From assembly GCF_900232825.1 (NCBI RefSeq), contig NZ_OCTP01000011.1, positions 1,017,262-1,081,261 on the forward strand: a stretch of DNA of 64,000 nucleotides, read 5' to 3'. The stretch is from Anaerococcus sp. Marseille-P3625. GTDB taxonomy: Bacteria > Bacillota > Clostridia > Tissierellales > Peptoniphilaceae. Below the pieces are notes generated by a model. The model was given only the letters and a program-made list of their open reading frames with translations. It was not told where the DNA came from and did no database searches. The translations under genes were made by a program, and so were the position numbers. How positions within the stretch are numbered: position 1 is the first letter of the stretch; the number at the start of each line of letters is the position of its first letter. Positions 26,871-35,818 of this stretch are shown one piece after another.

Positions 26871-27488
26871 ATGAGAAATAGATATAATAACGATTTAAAT
26901 TCATTAAAAGATATGGATAAGGAGCTAATGGAGCTAATTATCCTATGCTATGACAAAATTGATCTATATTTGGAAAATAATAATAATAGAAATCTTAAAG
27001 AAGTTGTCGATCTGGATAATGATATAACCATGAATGCTTCCGAAATAGAAAGATTTTGCTTTGAATTACTAGCCTTACAACAACCAGTTGCAAGTGATTT
27101 AAGATTTTTACAAATGAGTATAAAACTTGCCAGCACCTACAAGAGAATGGCAAGTCACCTTTCCCAAGCTTCCAATATTATGTTAGAATATAAACTTGAT
27201 GACAAAGAAGAAGATTTTATTAAAAGATTCTTAGCCAATCAAAAGAAAATGGCAAAAGATTCAATAACAAGTTTTGTTACTATAGACAATGATTTGGCCT
27301 TAAAATCCATGGAAGATGATGAAATTAACAATCATTTGTTTGTAGAAGCTATAAATTATATAGCACAATTAAATAAGCAAAACTCAATTGATGCGATTGA
27401 ATTATCTGAGAAAGTCTTATTGTATAAATATTTTGAAAGACTAGGAGATCGCTTGGCAAGAGTTGGAGATTTGGCAACGAGGTTATAA
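26871..27488 (+). CDS. phoU: Phosphate uptake regulator PhoU
   Basis: 205-residue all-helical protein with two PhoU repeats (ERFCFELLALQQPVASDLRF in the first; EKVLLYKYFERLGDRLARVGD in the second with the E-R-x-x-D metal motif). It links Pst activity to PhoR signalling. The ATG at 26871 is 4 bases after the pstB stop; an in-frame upstream ATG at 26784 lies within pstB and is not used. phoP follows with no gap. Confidence 0.93.
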   Translation: MRNRYNNDLNSLKDMDKELMELIILCYDKIDLYLENNNNRNLKEVVDLDNDITMNASEIERFCFELLALQQPVASDLRFLQMSIKLASTYKRMASHLSQASNIMLEYKLDDKEEDFIKRFLANQKKMAKDSITSFVTIDNDLALKSMEDDEINNHLFVEAINYIAQLNKQNSIDAIELSEKVLLYKYFERLGDRLARVGDLATRL

Positions 27489-28148
27489 ATGATATATGTA
27501 GTAGAGGATGATAAGTCAATTAGAAATCTTATAGAATACGCATTAAGCGAAAAATCTTACCAGGTAAAAACTTTTGCTGATGGTCTAGATATAGTTGATG
27601 TTGTAAGAGAAAATGCTGGTGAGCTTATTATTCTTGATATAATGCTTCCTGGTAAAGATGGAATTGAAATTCTAAATGAAATTAGAGAATTTTCTGATAT
27701 TCCAATAATTCTATTAACTGCAAGAACCGATGAATTTGATAAGGTAATGGGCTTAGAATCTGGTGCTGATGATTATATAACCAAGCCATTTTCAATTCTT
27801 GAACTCTTATCAAGGGTAAAGGCAATTTTAAGACGTTCAAGTAAAAAAGATACTGACCATATTAGGTACAACAATATAAGTCTAAATACCAAAAAAAGAA
27901 CCGTAAAAGTTGACGGCGAATTGATAGATTTAACATACAAAGAATTTGAAATGCTCTTGTTTTTAATGAATAATATCGGTAATGTAATAACAAGAGAAGA
28001 TTTTTTATTAAAAATCTGGGGTTATGATTACGAAGGTGAGACAAGAACAGTCGATGTTCATATAGCATCTTTAAGAAGCAAATTATTAGATGCTGGAAAA
28101 TTAATCAAGACGATTAGAAATTTAGGCTACAAATTTGGAGAAATATGA
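27489..28148 (+). CDS. phoP: Response regulator of the phosphate regulon (OmpR family)
   Basis: 219 residues. Receiver domain with phospho-acceptor Asp 50 (LIILDIMLPGKDG), conserved Thr (LLTART) and Lys (ITKPFS), then a winged-helix DNA-binding domain (LTYKEFEMLLFLM, GETRTVDVHIASLRSKL). The gene directly abuts phoU and overlaps phoR by 4 bases. With Pho-box repeats before pstS, positive autoregulation of the operon is likely. The name phoB would serve equally. Confidence 0.92.
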   Translation: MIYVVEDDKSIRNLIEYALSEKSYQVKTFADGLDIVDVVRENAGELIILDIMLPGKDGIEILNEIREFSDIPIILLTARTDEFDKVMGLESGADDYITKPFSILELLSRVKAILRRSSKKDTDHIRYNNISLNTKKRTVKVDGELIDLTYKEFEMLLFLMNNIGNVITREDFLLKIWGYDYEGETRTVDVHIASLRSKLLDAGKLIKTIRNLGYKFGEI

Positions 28149-29794
28149 AAAATCTAGCAAGTAAAAAAATGAAAACTCTTTTGATAGTAACACTCTTGTT
28201 TTCATTTTTAATTAGCAGTTTTTTTCAAGTAAAAAATAAAAAAGATGCTCAAAGTAATTTTTGTGAAAATACTTTGAGTTTTCTTTTACCTAGAGAAACT
28301 AGTGCTGATTTTATATCAACTTTAGAACAATTTAATAATACGTCAAAGATCTATAAATTAGTTTATGTAAACGAAAACAAAGATATTTACTATAATCCTG
28401 AGAAATTAAATATGGGGAGGATTGTAAATAATTTTGAGGCAAAAAAAGAAGAATCTCCATACCAAAAACTAAAAACAAATCAAGGTTTTTTGACATATAG
28501 GCTTACTTATACAGGTAAAAACGAGGGCATATTAGCAATTACAAGAGTTTATAATTTAAGCTTTTATTTTTCTTTACCAATATTTTTATGTTTTCTATTC
28601 CTTGGATTTGTAATGTTTATTTATATCGACGATACGATTGATAGCGATATAGATAATTATTTTGATGGTCTTAAAATCTATAATATTAGGGAAAATATTG
28701 ATGATAAAAAATATATGGATCTTGTAGATATATTTAACCCTTACATTCAAAGAATTGATGATTTGAAAGAAGAAAAATCAAGTCTTTACGAAAGACTAAC
28801 TGGTTTTATAAGTATCACTAGCAATATGAAAGAGGGTTTTATTCTTTTTGATGATTTGGGGAATATTGAACTAATAAATGATTCTGCAAAAAAATATTTG
28901 TCTGTTGATAAAAATGTAAAACTTTATGATCTTATAGATGATAGAGAATATGTCTTAGCCTTAAAAGAGTCACTAATACTAAAAAGAAGTAAATATCTTG
29001 ATATAAAAATAAATGGATATTATTTGCGTATTTATATAGATCCATTAATAAGTGCTAGAAAAAAATCTATATCTATGATAATTGTTGACAATAGCAAGGA
29101 TAAGATAGCAGAACAAATGCGTAGAGAATTTTCGGCAAATGTTAGTCATGAGCTAAAAAGTCCTTTAACATCTATAAATGGTTATGCAGAGCTTATAGGA
29201 AATGGCTTGGCAAAAGATGAAGATATAAGTAAATTTGCCAATATCATTTATGATGAGGGGAACAGGCTTTTACAAATAATAGATGATATATTAAAAATTT
29301 CAAAGCTTGATGAAGAAGATTTTGATAAAGATTATAAAGAAGTTGATATTTCAAAAGTTGTAACAGCAACAATAGAAAAATTTAAGAGCATAAGCAACAA
29401 AAAAAATATAGAAATAACAAATAATATAGATTCTTTTAGAATATTAACCTCAAAATATTTATTTTATGACCTAGTTTCAAATATTTATGAAAATGCCATA
29501 AAATATAACAAATTTGCAGGAAAAATAATAGTCGATTACAAACTAGAAGAAAATCACTATGATCTCATAATAGAAGATACGGGAATTGGAATTGAAGAAG
29601 CAGATACAGAAAGGATTTTTGAAAGATTCTTTGTCGTGGATAAATCCAGAAAAAGAAATCAAAAATCAACTGGTCTTGGCCTATCTATTGTAAAGCATAT
29701 TTGCTTGCATTTAGGTTACCAAATAAGAATAAAATCTCAAATAAATAAGGGAAGTAAATTTATAATAGAGATTCCACTAAAAAAAGACAAGTAA
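28145..29794 (+). CDS. phoR: Phosphate-regulon sensor histidine kinase PhoR
   Basis: 549 residues. Two membrane segments (about 10-27 and 139-161) enclose an extracytoplasmic loop of some 110 residues. Then a PAS-like region (SNMKEGFILFDDLGNIELIND), HisKA with His 335 (ANVSHELKSPLTS), and an ATPase domain (NIYENAIKYN, DTGIGIEEADTERIFERFF, STGLGLSIVKHI). It phosphorylates the response regulator encoded just upstream. Last gene of the phosphate operon. Confidence 0.93.
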   Translation: MKNLASKKMKTLLIVTLLFSFLISSFFQVKNKKDAQSNFCENTLSFLLPRETSADFISTLEQFNNTSKIYKLVYVNENKDIYYNPEKLNMGRIVNNFEAKKEESPYQKLKTNQGFLTYRLTYTGKNEGILAITRVYNLSFYFSLPIFLCFLFLGFVMFIYIDDTIDSDIDNYFDGLKIYNIRENIDDKKYMDLVDIFNPYIQRIDDLKEEKSSLYERLTGFISITSNMKEGFILFDDLGNIELINDSAKKYLSVDKNVKLYDLIDDREYVLALKESLILKRSKYLDIKINGYYLRIYIDPLISARKKSISMIIVDNSKDKIAEQMRREFSANVSHELKSPLTSINGYAELIGNGLAKDEDISKFANIIYDEGNRLLQIIDDILKISKLDEEDFDKDYKEVDISKVVTATIEKFKSISNKKNIEITNNIDSFRILTSKYLFYDLVSNIYENAIKYNKFAGKIIVDYKLEENHYDLIIEDTGIGIEEADTERIFERFFVVDKSRKRNQKSTGLGLSIVKHICLHLGYQIRIKSQINKGSKFIIEIPLKKDK

Positions 29795-29799
29795 TATTT

Positions 29800-29848
29800 A
29801 GCCTATTAGCAAAAAATTATTTAATTGCTAGTGGGCTTTTTTTTTGAT
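29800..29848 (+). terminator. Intrinsic terminator of the pst-pho operon
   Basis: AGCCTATTAGCAA (29800-29812) pairs with TTGCTAGTGGGCT (29825-29837), followed by nine T residues. Confidence 0.87.
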
Positions 29849-29875
29849 ACAATTTAAGGAGAGAAGGAGGCGAAA

Positions 29876-30166
29876 ATGAAAGTTACAATTTGTTCGTGTG
29901 CCAGATGCACTGCAGCAGGGAATGAATTTTTATACGATTCAGTTAATTTGGTAAAAGAAGATTTGAAAATTGCTTTTGAAATGGAAAATTTGGGGAATCC
30001 ACCAGAAATTGACATAGAATACAAAAACATAATGAAAGAGTGTGAGAATCCAGAAAGATCTGCACCTTTTGCAAAAATCGACGATACATATTACAAAAAA
30101 GCAAAGCCTGAAGTTTTGATGGAACATATTTTTAACGAATGTAAGCCTAATGATGGGGAAAACTAA
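29876..30166 (+). CDS. Small Cys-containing protein associated with [FeFe]-hydrogenase
   Basis: 96 residues. The N-terminus VTICSCARCTAAG resembles the first strand and Cys loop of thioredoxin-like [2Fe-2S] proteins (NuoE-like), with further Cys at about 55 and 89. The ATG is preceded by GAGAAGGAGGCGAAA. It sits 11 bases before the hydrogenase gene after a terminator, so the two form a unit. A role as electron-transfer partner is inference; without a full set of four clearly spaced cluster ligands it may not bind iron. Confidence 0.75.
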   Translation: MKVTICSCARCTAAGNEFLYDSVNLVKEDLKIAFEMENLGNPPEIDIEYKNIMKECENPERSAPFAKIDDTYYKKAKPEVLMEHIFNECKPNDGEN

Positions 30167-30177
30167 AGAGGTTAAAG

Positions 30178-31707
30178 ATGAAAGAATCCTATATAGACAT
30201 ACTAAATATTAGAAGAATGGCTTTCGAGCATATAGCAAAAATTGCTTATGAAAATAGGCCTATAACAGATATTGCCCTAGAAGTTTATAATATCTTGCCA
30301 GGAGAATCTGCAACATATAGGGAAAATATTTTTAGAGAAAGAGCAGTAATGGGCGAAAGACTTAGAATGGGAATAGGTCTTGATGCAAGAACTGCTGATA
30401 AAACAGACGCTGTAACAGATGGACTTGATCAAATGGATGTAAATCAAAGAATTTATCATCCTCCTTTGGTAAGCGTAATAAAAATAGCTTGCGAAGCTTG
30501 TCCAGAAAACAGGGTGACAGTTACTGATCAATGTAAGGCATGTATAGGACATCCTTGCGTAAATGTTTGTCCAAAAAATGCTGTGACTTTCACCGCTAAA
30601 GGTTCAATTATAAATCAAGAAAAATGTATCAAGTGTGGCAAATGCGTAGATGCTTGTCCATATAATGCTATAAATCATCAAAAAAGACCTTGTGCTGAAA
30701 GCTGCGGAGTAAAAGCTATAAAATCTGATACACTTGGCAGAGCAGATATAGATGAAGAAAAATGTGTTGCTTGTGGTAGATGCATAAGCACTTGTCCTTT
30801 TGGTGCAATTTCAGATAAATCAGAAATATATCAACTAATAAAGGCAATTCAAGCAGATAAACACCTTTATGCAATTTTGGCGCCTTCTTTTGTAGGCCAA
30901 TTTGGCGTAAATGTTAGCCCAGAACAAATAAAAGAAGCAATAAAACTTTTAGGTTTTAGAGATGTTATAGAAGTTGGTCTTGGAGCTGATTTAACAACAA
31001 TGAACGAAGCTCATGAATATCTTGAAAAAGTACCAACTGGTCAATTTCCTTTTATGGGAACTAGCTGTTGTTTTTCATGGAAAATGATGGTTAGAAATCA
31101 ATTCCCTGAAATAAATGAATATATATCAGAATCCTCAACTCCAATGATTTATACAGGTTTACAGCTAAAAAAACGCGATCCAGAATCAAAAGTAGTATTC
31201 ATAGGTCCTTGTATTTCTAAAAAACTTGAAGCTTTAGAAAAAGAAGTGGCTGAAGTAATTGACTTTGTAATAACTTATGAAGAACTTTTAGGAATGTTTT
31301 TGGCAAAAGGCATAGAACCATCAGAAATAGAAATTTCTGATAAGATGATGGATGCATCAGAAACTGGAAGAGCTTATGCAGTAAGCGGTGGAGTTGCCGA
31401 TGCTGTAGAAAAAAGAGCCAAAGAAATAAATCCAGATATCAAATTGGATATAGAAAAAGCTGAAGGCCTACATGAGTGTTTTAAGCTTGCACAAATGGCA
31501 AAATTTGGCAAAATGAACGGAAAATTAATAGAAGGAATGGCTTGTAGTGGTGGTTGTGTTGGTGGACCTGGAGTGGTTAGATCAGAAACAAAAACTGCCA
31601 AAGAAGTAAGAGCCTTTGCCAAAAAATCTGATTTCAAATCTCCTGCTGATAATATAAATATTCCAGAAGCTGATAGACCAGATGATAAAAAATTTCAAAA
31701 AAAATAA
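30178..31707 (+). CDS. Monomeric [FeFe]-hydrogenase (group B-like) with N-terminal ferredoxin clusters
   Basis: 509 residues. N-terminal half carries three [4Fe-4S] motifs (CKACIGHPCVNVCP, CIKCGKCVDACP, CVACGRCISTCP) plus extra Cys in CEAC and CAESC. The catalytic domain has H-cluster motifs TSCCFSWK (Phe-Ser where most enzymes have Pro-Ala/Gly), FIGPCISKKLEA and MACSGGCVGGPG. It reduces protons to H2 with ferredoxin-level electrons, or acts as a sensor or uptake form; group B physiology is not well settled. Cytoplasmic; no twin-arginine signal. Maturases HydEFG are not in the window. AAAGAGGTTAAAG precedes the ATG. Confidence 0.92.
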   Translation: MKESYIDILNIRRMAFEHIAKIAYENRPITDIALEVYNILPGESATYRENIFRERAVMGERLRMGIGLDARTADKTDAVTDGLDQMDVNQRIYHPPLVSVIKIACEACPENRVTVTDQCKACIGHPCVNVCPKNAVTFTAKGSIINQEKCIKCGKCVDACPYNAINHQKRPCAESCGVKAIKSDTLGRADIDEEKCVACGRCISTCPFGAISDKSEIYQLIKAIQADKHLYAILAPSFVGQFGVNVSPEQIKEAIKLLGFRDVIEVGLGADLTTMNEAHEYLEKVPTGQFPFMGTSCCFSWKMMVRNQFPEINEYISESSTPMIYTGLQLKKRDPESKVVFIGPCISKKLEALEKEVAEVIDFVITYEELLGMFLAKGIEPSEIEISDKMMDASETGRAYAVSGGVADAVEKRAKEINPDIKLDIEKAEGLHECFKLAQMAKFGKMNGKLIEGMACSGGCVGGPGVVRSETKTAKEVRAFAKKSDFKSPADNINIPEADRPDDKKFQKK

Positions 31708-31738
31708 AAAAATAAGATAATTAAAGAAGGAGCCAAAA

Positions 31739-32827
31739 ATGAAATTTAAAAATAAATCATTAATAATATTGCTATCCCTAGCTTTGATAGGATGTGCTAA
31801 TCAAAATTCAAATAAAGCTGACCAAAGCAATAATGAAGTTAAACAAGAAGAAAGTAAAGAAGAAGAAAAAGTAGAGCAAAAAGAAACTGCCGATACTACT
31901 GAAGATAAAAAAGAAGAAAAGCCTGATAAACAAGCTAAGCAATATGATGTAAACCTTGCCATGCTTGCTGGTCCAACAAGTGCTGGTGCCATAAATATGG
32001 TAGAAGAATCCAAAAATGGTGAAGGGACTTTTAGCTTTAACGAATCAGTAGATGGAGCACCAGATGCAGTAATTCCAAAAATAGTTTCTGGAGAAGTTGA
32101 CAGTGCAATAATTCCTCCAAATTTAGCAGCAGCTCTTTATAACAAAACCCAAGGCAAAATCAAAGTTTTAGCTATCAATAATCTTGGTGTTTTGTATATT
32201 GTAGAAAGTCCTGATATGAACATAAATAGCCTTGATGATTTAGTAAAAAGTGGCGAAACTTTATATGCATCAGCAAAAGGTGCAACTCCAGATATAGCAA
32301 TACAGGAAGTTTTAAAAGCAAATGGCTATGGTGAAGATGATCTTAAGATAGAATTTTTATCTGAAGCTAGTGAAGTTGCCCAAAAAATGATAGCAAAAGA
32401 AGCTAAAGTGGCTTTGCTTCCAGAACCAATGGTTACAAAGGTATTGATGAAATTAGAAGGATCAAAAGTAGCAATTGATATAAATGATTTATATGAAAAA
32501 GCAACCGGTTCACCACTTATTTCTGCTGTATTAGTAGCAAGAAGTGAATATTTAGAAAATATAGATGCTGATAAATTCCTAGAAACCTACAAGGCTTCAA
32601 TTGAAAAAGCAAATTCTGATGTGGAAGGCACAGCAAAATTACTAGGCAAATACGAGATAATGCCAGAAGAAGTTGCAAAAAATGCTTTGCCAAAGCTTGC
32701 TTTAAAATATATAGCAGGCGAAGAAATGAAAACTATGATGGAAAAACACTTAAAAGATTTATATGATTTTAATCCTAAATTAGTGGGTGGATCTTTACCA
32801 GAAGATGACTTCTATTACACAAAATAA
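31739..32827 (+). CDS. ABC transporter substrate-binding lipoprotein, nitrate/sulfonate/taurine (NMT1-like) type
   Basis: 362 residues. Lipobox LIGCA (Cys 19) and a Lys/Glu-rich linker to about residue 68, then a type II binding fold (VNLAMLAGPTSAGAINMV, VSGEVDSAIIPPNLAAAL, ASAKGATPDIAIQEVL, ALLPEPMVTKVLM). The phrase pattern matches SsuA/ThiY/TauA-like proteins, but ligand is unknown. AAGAAGGAGCCAAAA precedes the ATG. Start of a three-gene importer, 31 bases after the hydrogenase. Confidence 0.88.
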   Translation: MKFKNKSLIILLSLALIGCANQNSNKADQSNNEVKQEESKEEEKVEQKETADTTEDKKEEKPDKQAKQYDVNLAMLAGPTSAGAINMVEESKNGEGTFSFNESVDGAPDAVIPKIVSGEVDSAIIPPNLAAALYNKTQGKIKVLAINNLGVLYIVESPDMNINSLDDLVKSGETLYASAKGATPDIAIQEVLKANGYGEDDLKIEFLSEASEVAQKMIAKEAKVALLPEPMVTKVLMKLEGSKVAIDINDLYEKATGSPLISAVLVARSEYLENIDADKFLETYKASIEKANSDVEGTAKLLGKYEIMPEEVAKNALPKLALKYIAGEEMKTMMEKHLKDLYDFNPKLVGGSLPEDDFYYTK

Positions 32828-33548
32828 GTTAAAAAAATTTATAATTCCAATTATTTGGATAATAATTTGGCAAATACTTGCTAGTTTGATCAACGAGGAG
32901 ATACTCTTACCATCTCCTCTTCTTGTATTTAATAGATTTTTACAATTATTAAGAGAAAAAGAATTTTATATAAGTCTATTTAATTCGACAAGTAAAATCT
33001 TATTTGGATTTGTAATTTCAATAATAGGAGGAATTTTTCTAGCTTATTTTTCCTACAAAGTTAATTTTTTTTACGATTTTATAAATCCAATAATTAGAAT
33101 TCTTAGGTCAACGCCGATAGCAAGTATAGTTTTGTTTCTACTTTTTTGGATAAACAAAAAATACTTATCAATTTATATTGGCTTTATAATGGCTATGCCA
33201 ATTATTTTTCAAAATATCTATACTGGATTAAAAAGCATAGACAAAAGACTTTTGCAAATGGCTGATATATATCAAATAGGAGAGCTTAAAAGAATCAAAT
33301 ATATCTATAAAGTTAAAATAAAACCATTTTTATCATCAAGTCTAATAACCATATCGGGCTTAATATTTAAGGCTGGAGTTTCAGCTGAACTAATAGCCCT
33401 AACCGATAACTCCATAGGTAAAAATCTTTACAATTCAAAAATTTATTTGGATATGCCATCTTTATTTGCTTGGACAATTTCAATTATTCTTATAGCAATT
33501 TTTGTAGAAAAATTATTAAGACACTTTTTGGAGGCAAAAGATGATTGA
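32805..33548 (+). CDS. ABC transporter permease (SsuC/TauC-like)
   Basis: 247 residues with five or six hydrophobic segments and the family signature VSRRPLAR-like region seen here as INEEILLPSPLLVFNRFLQ near the N-terminus, IIRILRSTPIASIVLF, and ISGLIFKAGVSAELIAL. The ATG at 32805 overlaps the end of the binding-protein gene by 23 bases; an in-frame ATG at 32787 is also possible. Works with the flanking binding protein and ATPase. Confidence 0.85.
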   Translation: MTSITQNKLKKFIIPIIWIIIWQILASLINEEILLPSPLLVFNRFLQLLREKEFYISLFNSTSKILFGFVISIIGGIFLAYFSYKVNFFYDFINPIIRILRSTPIASIVLFLLFWINKKYLSIYIGFIMAMPIIFQNIYTGLKSIDKRLLQMADIYQIGELKRIKYIYKVKIKPFLSSSLITISGLIFKAGVSAELIALTDNSIGKNLYNSKIYLDMPSLFAWTISIILIAIFVEKLLRHFLEAKDD

Positions 33549-34101
33549 ATTTGTAAATATTAGCAAAAGTTACGATAAAAAAATCATCGAAAATCTTTCT
33601 TTTAAAATAAAGCAGGGCGAAAATTTTGGATTTTTTGGCAAATCTGGCATAGGAAAAACTACCATAATAAATATGATATTAGGAATTGTAAAACCAGATT
33701 CTGGGGAAATTTATAATGATTATAAAAGAATATCCGTAGTTTTTCAGGAAAATAGATTAGTAGATGAAATTTCTGCTATTGATAATCTAAAAATGCTTAC
33801 AAATGATAAAAATTTGGCTATTGATGTTTTAGAAAAATTTGCTATAAAAGATTATGGACAAGTTGTCAAAAAATTAAGCGGAGGAACCCAAAGAAGGCTT
33901 AGCTTAGCAAGAGCCTTTCTTTACAAAGGAGAGATTTTGATCTTAGATGAGCCTTTTACAGGAATTGATGATACTAACAAAGCTAAAATCATTAAACTTT
34001 TTAAAGAAGACTTTAAGGGAAAATCTATAATTTTAGTTTCCCACAATAAAGATGATTTTAAAACCTTTGAAATTTTTGATAAAAATATAATTTTTTTGTA
34101 A
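33541..34101 (+). CDS. Compact ABC transporter ATP-binding protein
   Basis: 186 residues, about 60 shorter than SsuB/TauB. Core motifs are complete: Walker A GKSGIGKTT, Q-loop VFQENRL, signature LSGGTQRRLSLARAF, Walker B ILILDEPFTGID and LVSHNKDD. It stops soon after the switch histidine, so the missing part is the C-terminal extension, not the catalytic core. It overlaps the permease gene by 8 bases. Confidence 0.88.
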   Translation: MIEFVNISKSYDKKIIENLSFKIKQGENFGFFGKSGIGKTTIINMILGIVKPDSGEIYNDYKRISVVFQENRLVDEISAIDNLKMLTNDKNLAIDVLEKFAIKDYGQVVKKLSGGTQRRLSLARAFLYKGEILILDEPFTGIDDTNKAKIIKLFKEDFKGKSIILVSHNKDDFKTFEIFDKNIIFL

Positions 34102-34105
34102 AATG

Positions 34106-34133
34106 TTGTAAATGAGAAATTAATAGATATAAT
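34106..34133 (+). promoter_or_regulatory. Predicted murJ promoter
   Basis: TTGTAA (34106-34111), 16-base spacer, TATAAT (34128-34133), 29 bases before the ATG. Confidence 0.6.
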
Positions 34134-34162
34134 AAAAAGACAAAACAAAAAGTGAGGTTTTT

Positions 34163-35755
34163 ATGGGTCAAACGACGTTTATGTTGATGTTTATAACAAT
34201 TATTTCCAAAATATTTGGTTTTGTTAGAGAAGCTGTTATGGCATCATATATTGGGGCAGGAGATCTAAAATCAATATATACAACAGCCAATACCCTACCA
34301 GTAGTTGTGGCAAATTTCATAGCTGTCGGCATAATTTCAGGATTTATTCCCATTTACAATAGAGCAAAAAACGAAGCTGGTATAAAAGAAGCTGAGGAAT
34401 TTACTTCAAATATTTTTAATATTTTGATGTTATTTGGCACGATTGCTGTGATAATTGGTATTATTTTCGCCAGACCTTTTGCAAAAATTCTTTCTCTTGA
34501 TCTTAGCGGTCAATGGCTAGATCTTGCAACAGATTATACTAGAATAATGATGCTTGCAGTTTATGCTTATCTTTATTCCGCAGTTTTTAGGGGATACTTA
34601 AACATTAAGGGTGATTTCTTTAATCCAGCCATAACCGGTATTATAATGAACATCATAATAATTATTTTTACAGTCCTAACGGGGATTACTGGTGATTATT
34701 ATTTGTTAATTATCGGTGGTTTATTGGGAAATGTTCTTCAATATATTTTCTTTCCAAGAGCAGCAAGAAAGAGTGGTTACAAGCACAAAAAGATAATCGA
34801 TTTTTCAAATAAATATGTAAGATATTTGATGATTATTGCAATTCCTGTAATAATTTCATCAGCTGCTGGAGAAATTTCTATTATTGTAGATAATTCTATG
34901 GCGTCAGCTTTTTTTGGCAAAGCTTCTATAGCAAAAATATTTTATGCCAAAACCATGCTAACATTAATTACTGGAGTTATTACAGTTTCAATAACAACAG
35001 CTCTATTTCCAAAAATTGCCGAACTTGGTCAAGCTGGAAAAATTGAATCGATGAAAAAAACAATTTCATCAGCTGTTGTAACAACTATGCTTTTGGTAAT
35101 TCCTGCAACTATTGGCATGATGGTTTTAGCAAATCCTATAATAGAATTGGTTTATCAAAGAAAAGCTTTTAGCGCAGAAGATACGATAGCAGTTGCAAGT
35201 CTTATGTTTTCTTACGCACCATTTGTAATTTTCCAATCTTTGACAGATGTTGTGGATAGGGGATTTTACTCAGTAGGAGATTCCAAAACTCCAGTAATAA
35301 TAGTAGTAATTCAACAAGTTATAAATATAGCCTTAAACGTAATTTTGATACAATTTTTCGCTATTAACGGCTTAGCTTACGCAACAGTTATTTCAACCAT
35401 AATTGGTTCAGCACTTATGATCTATAAATTTAGGGATAATTTTGGAAGTTTTAAATTTAAAACCACAGTAATTTCTATTTTTAAGATTAGTCTTGCAACT
35501 TTTGCCATGGCCTTTGTCGCAAATATAATGTATAACCTGCTTTCTCCGATTATGGTCCACGTTCTTGCAATCCTAATATCCATAGCTCTTGCAGCCTTGG
35601 TTTATGCAATAATAATTCTCCTTGCAAGAATTAACGAAGTTATGGATTTGATAAATGTAATTTACCATAAATATTTTAGAAAAAGAAAAGCTACTAAACA
35701 TTTATATTCCAACAACAAATCTGCAAAAGCTCGAGAAAATAATAAAGAAAAATAA
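34163..35755 (+). CDS. murJ: Lipid II flippase MurJ (MviN family)
   Basis: 530 residues with about 14 membrane segments. The N-terminus ISKIFGFVREAVMASYIGAG, then TANTLPVVVANFIAVGIISGFIPIY (cited as a region) and DVVDRGFYSVGDSKTPV are typical of MurJ in the MOP superfamily. It flips the peptidoglycan precursor across the membrane. The C-terminal 30 residues are basic and cytoplasmic. It is monocistronic with its own promoter and terminator; GTGAGGTTTTT precedes the ATG. Confidence 0.93.
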   Translation: MGQTTFMLMFITIISKIFGFVREAVMASYIGAGDLKSIYTTANTLPVVVANFIAVGIISGFIPIYNRAKNEAGIKEAEEFTSNIFNILMLFGTIAVIIGIIFARPFAKILSLDLSGQWLDLATDYTRIMMLAVYAYLYSAVFRGYLNIKGDFFNPAITGIIMNIIIIIFTVLTGITGDYYLLIIGGLLGNVLQYIFFPRAARKSGYKHKKIIDFSNKYVRYLMIIAIPVIISSAAGEISIIVDNSMASAFFGKASIAKIFYAKTMLTLITGVITVSITTALFPKIAELGQAGKIESMKKTISSAVVTTMLLVIPATIGMMVLANPIIELVYQRKAFSAEDTIAVASLMFSYAPFVIFQSLTDVVDRGFYSVGDSKTPVIIVVIQQVINIALNVILIQFFAINGLAYATVISTIIGSALMIYKFRDNFGSFKFKTTVISIFKISLATFAMAFVANIMYNLLSPIMVHVLAILISIALAALVYAIIILLARINEVMDLINVIYHKYFRKRKATKHLYSNNKSAKARENNKEK

Positions 35756-35756
35756 A

Positions 35757-35818
35757 AAGATGCTAGAAAATGAATTGACTTTTTCAAATTAGAGGTCAGT
35801 TCATTTTTTTGCATCTTT
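35757..35818. terminator. Bidirectional terminator between murJ and the VWA gene
   Basis: Outer arms AAAGATGC and GCATCTTT enclose an inner stem AATGAATTGAC / GTCAGTTCATT. A/T tracts on both sides and convergent genes suggest use in both directions. Confidence 0.82.
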
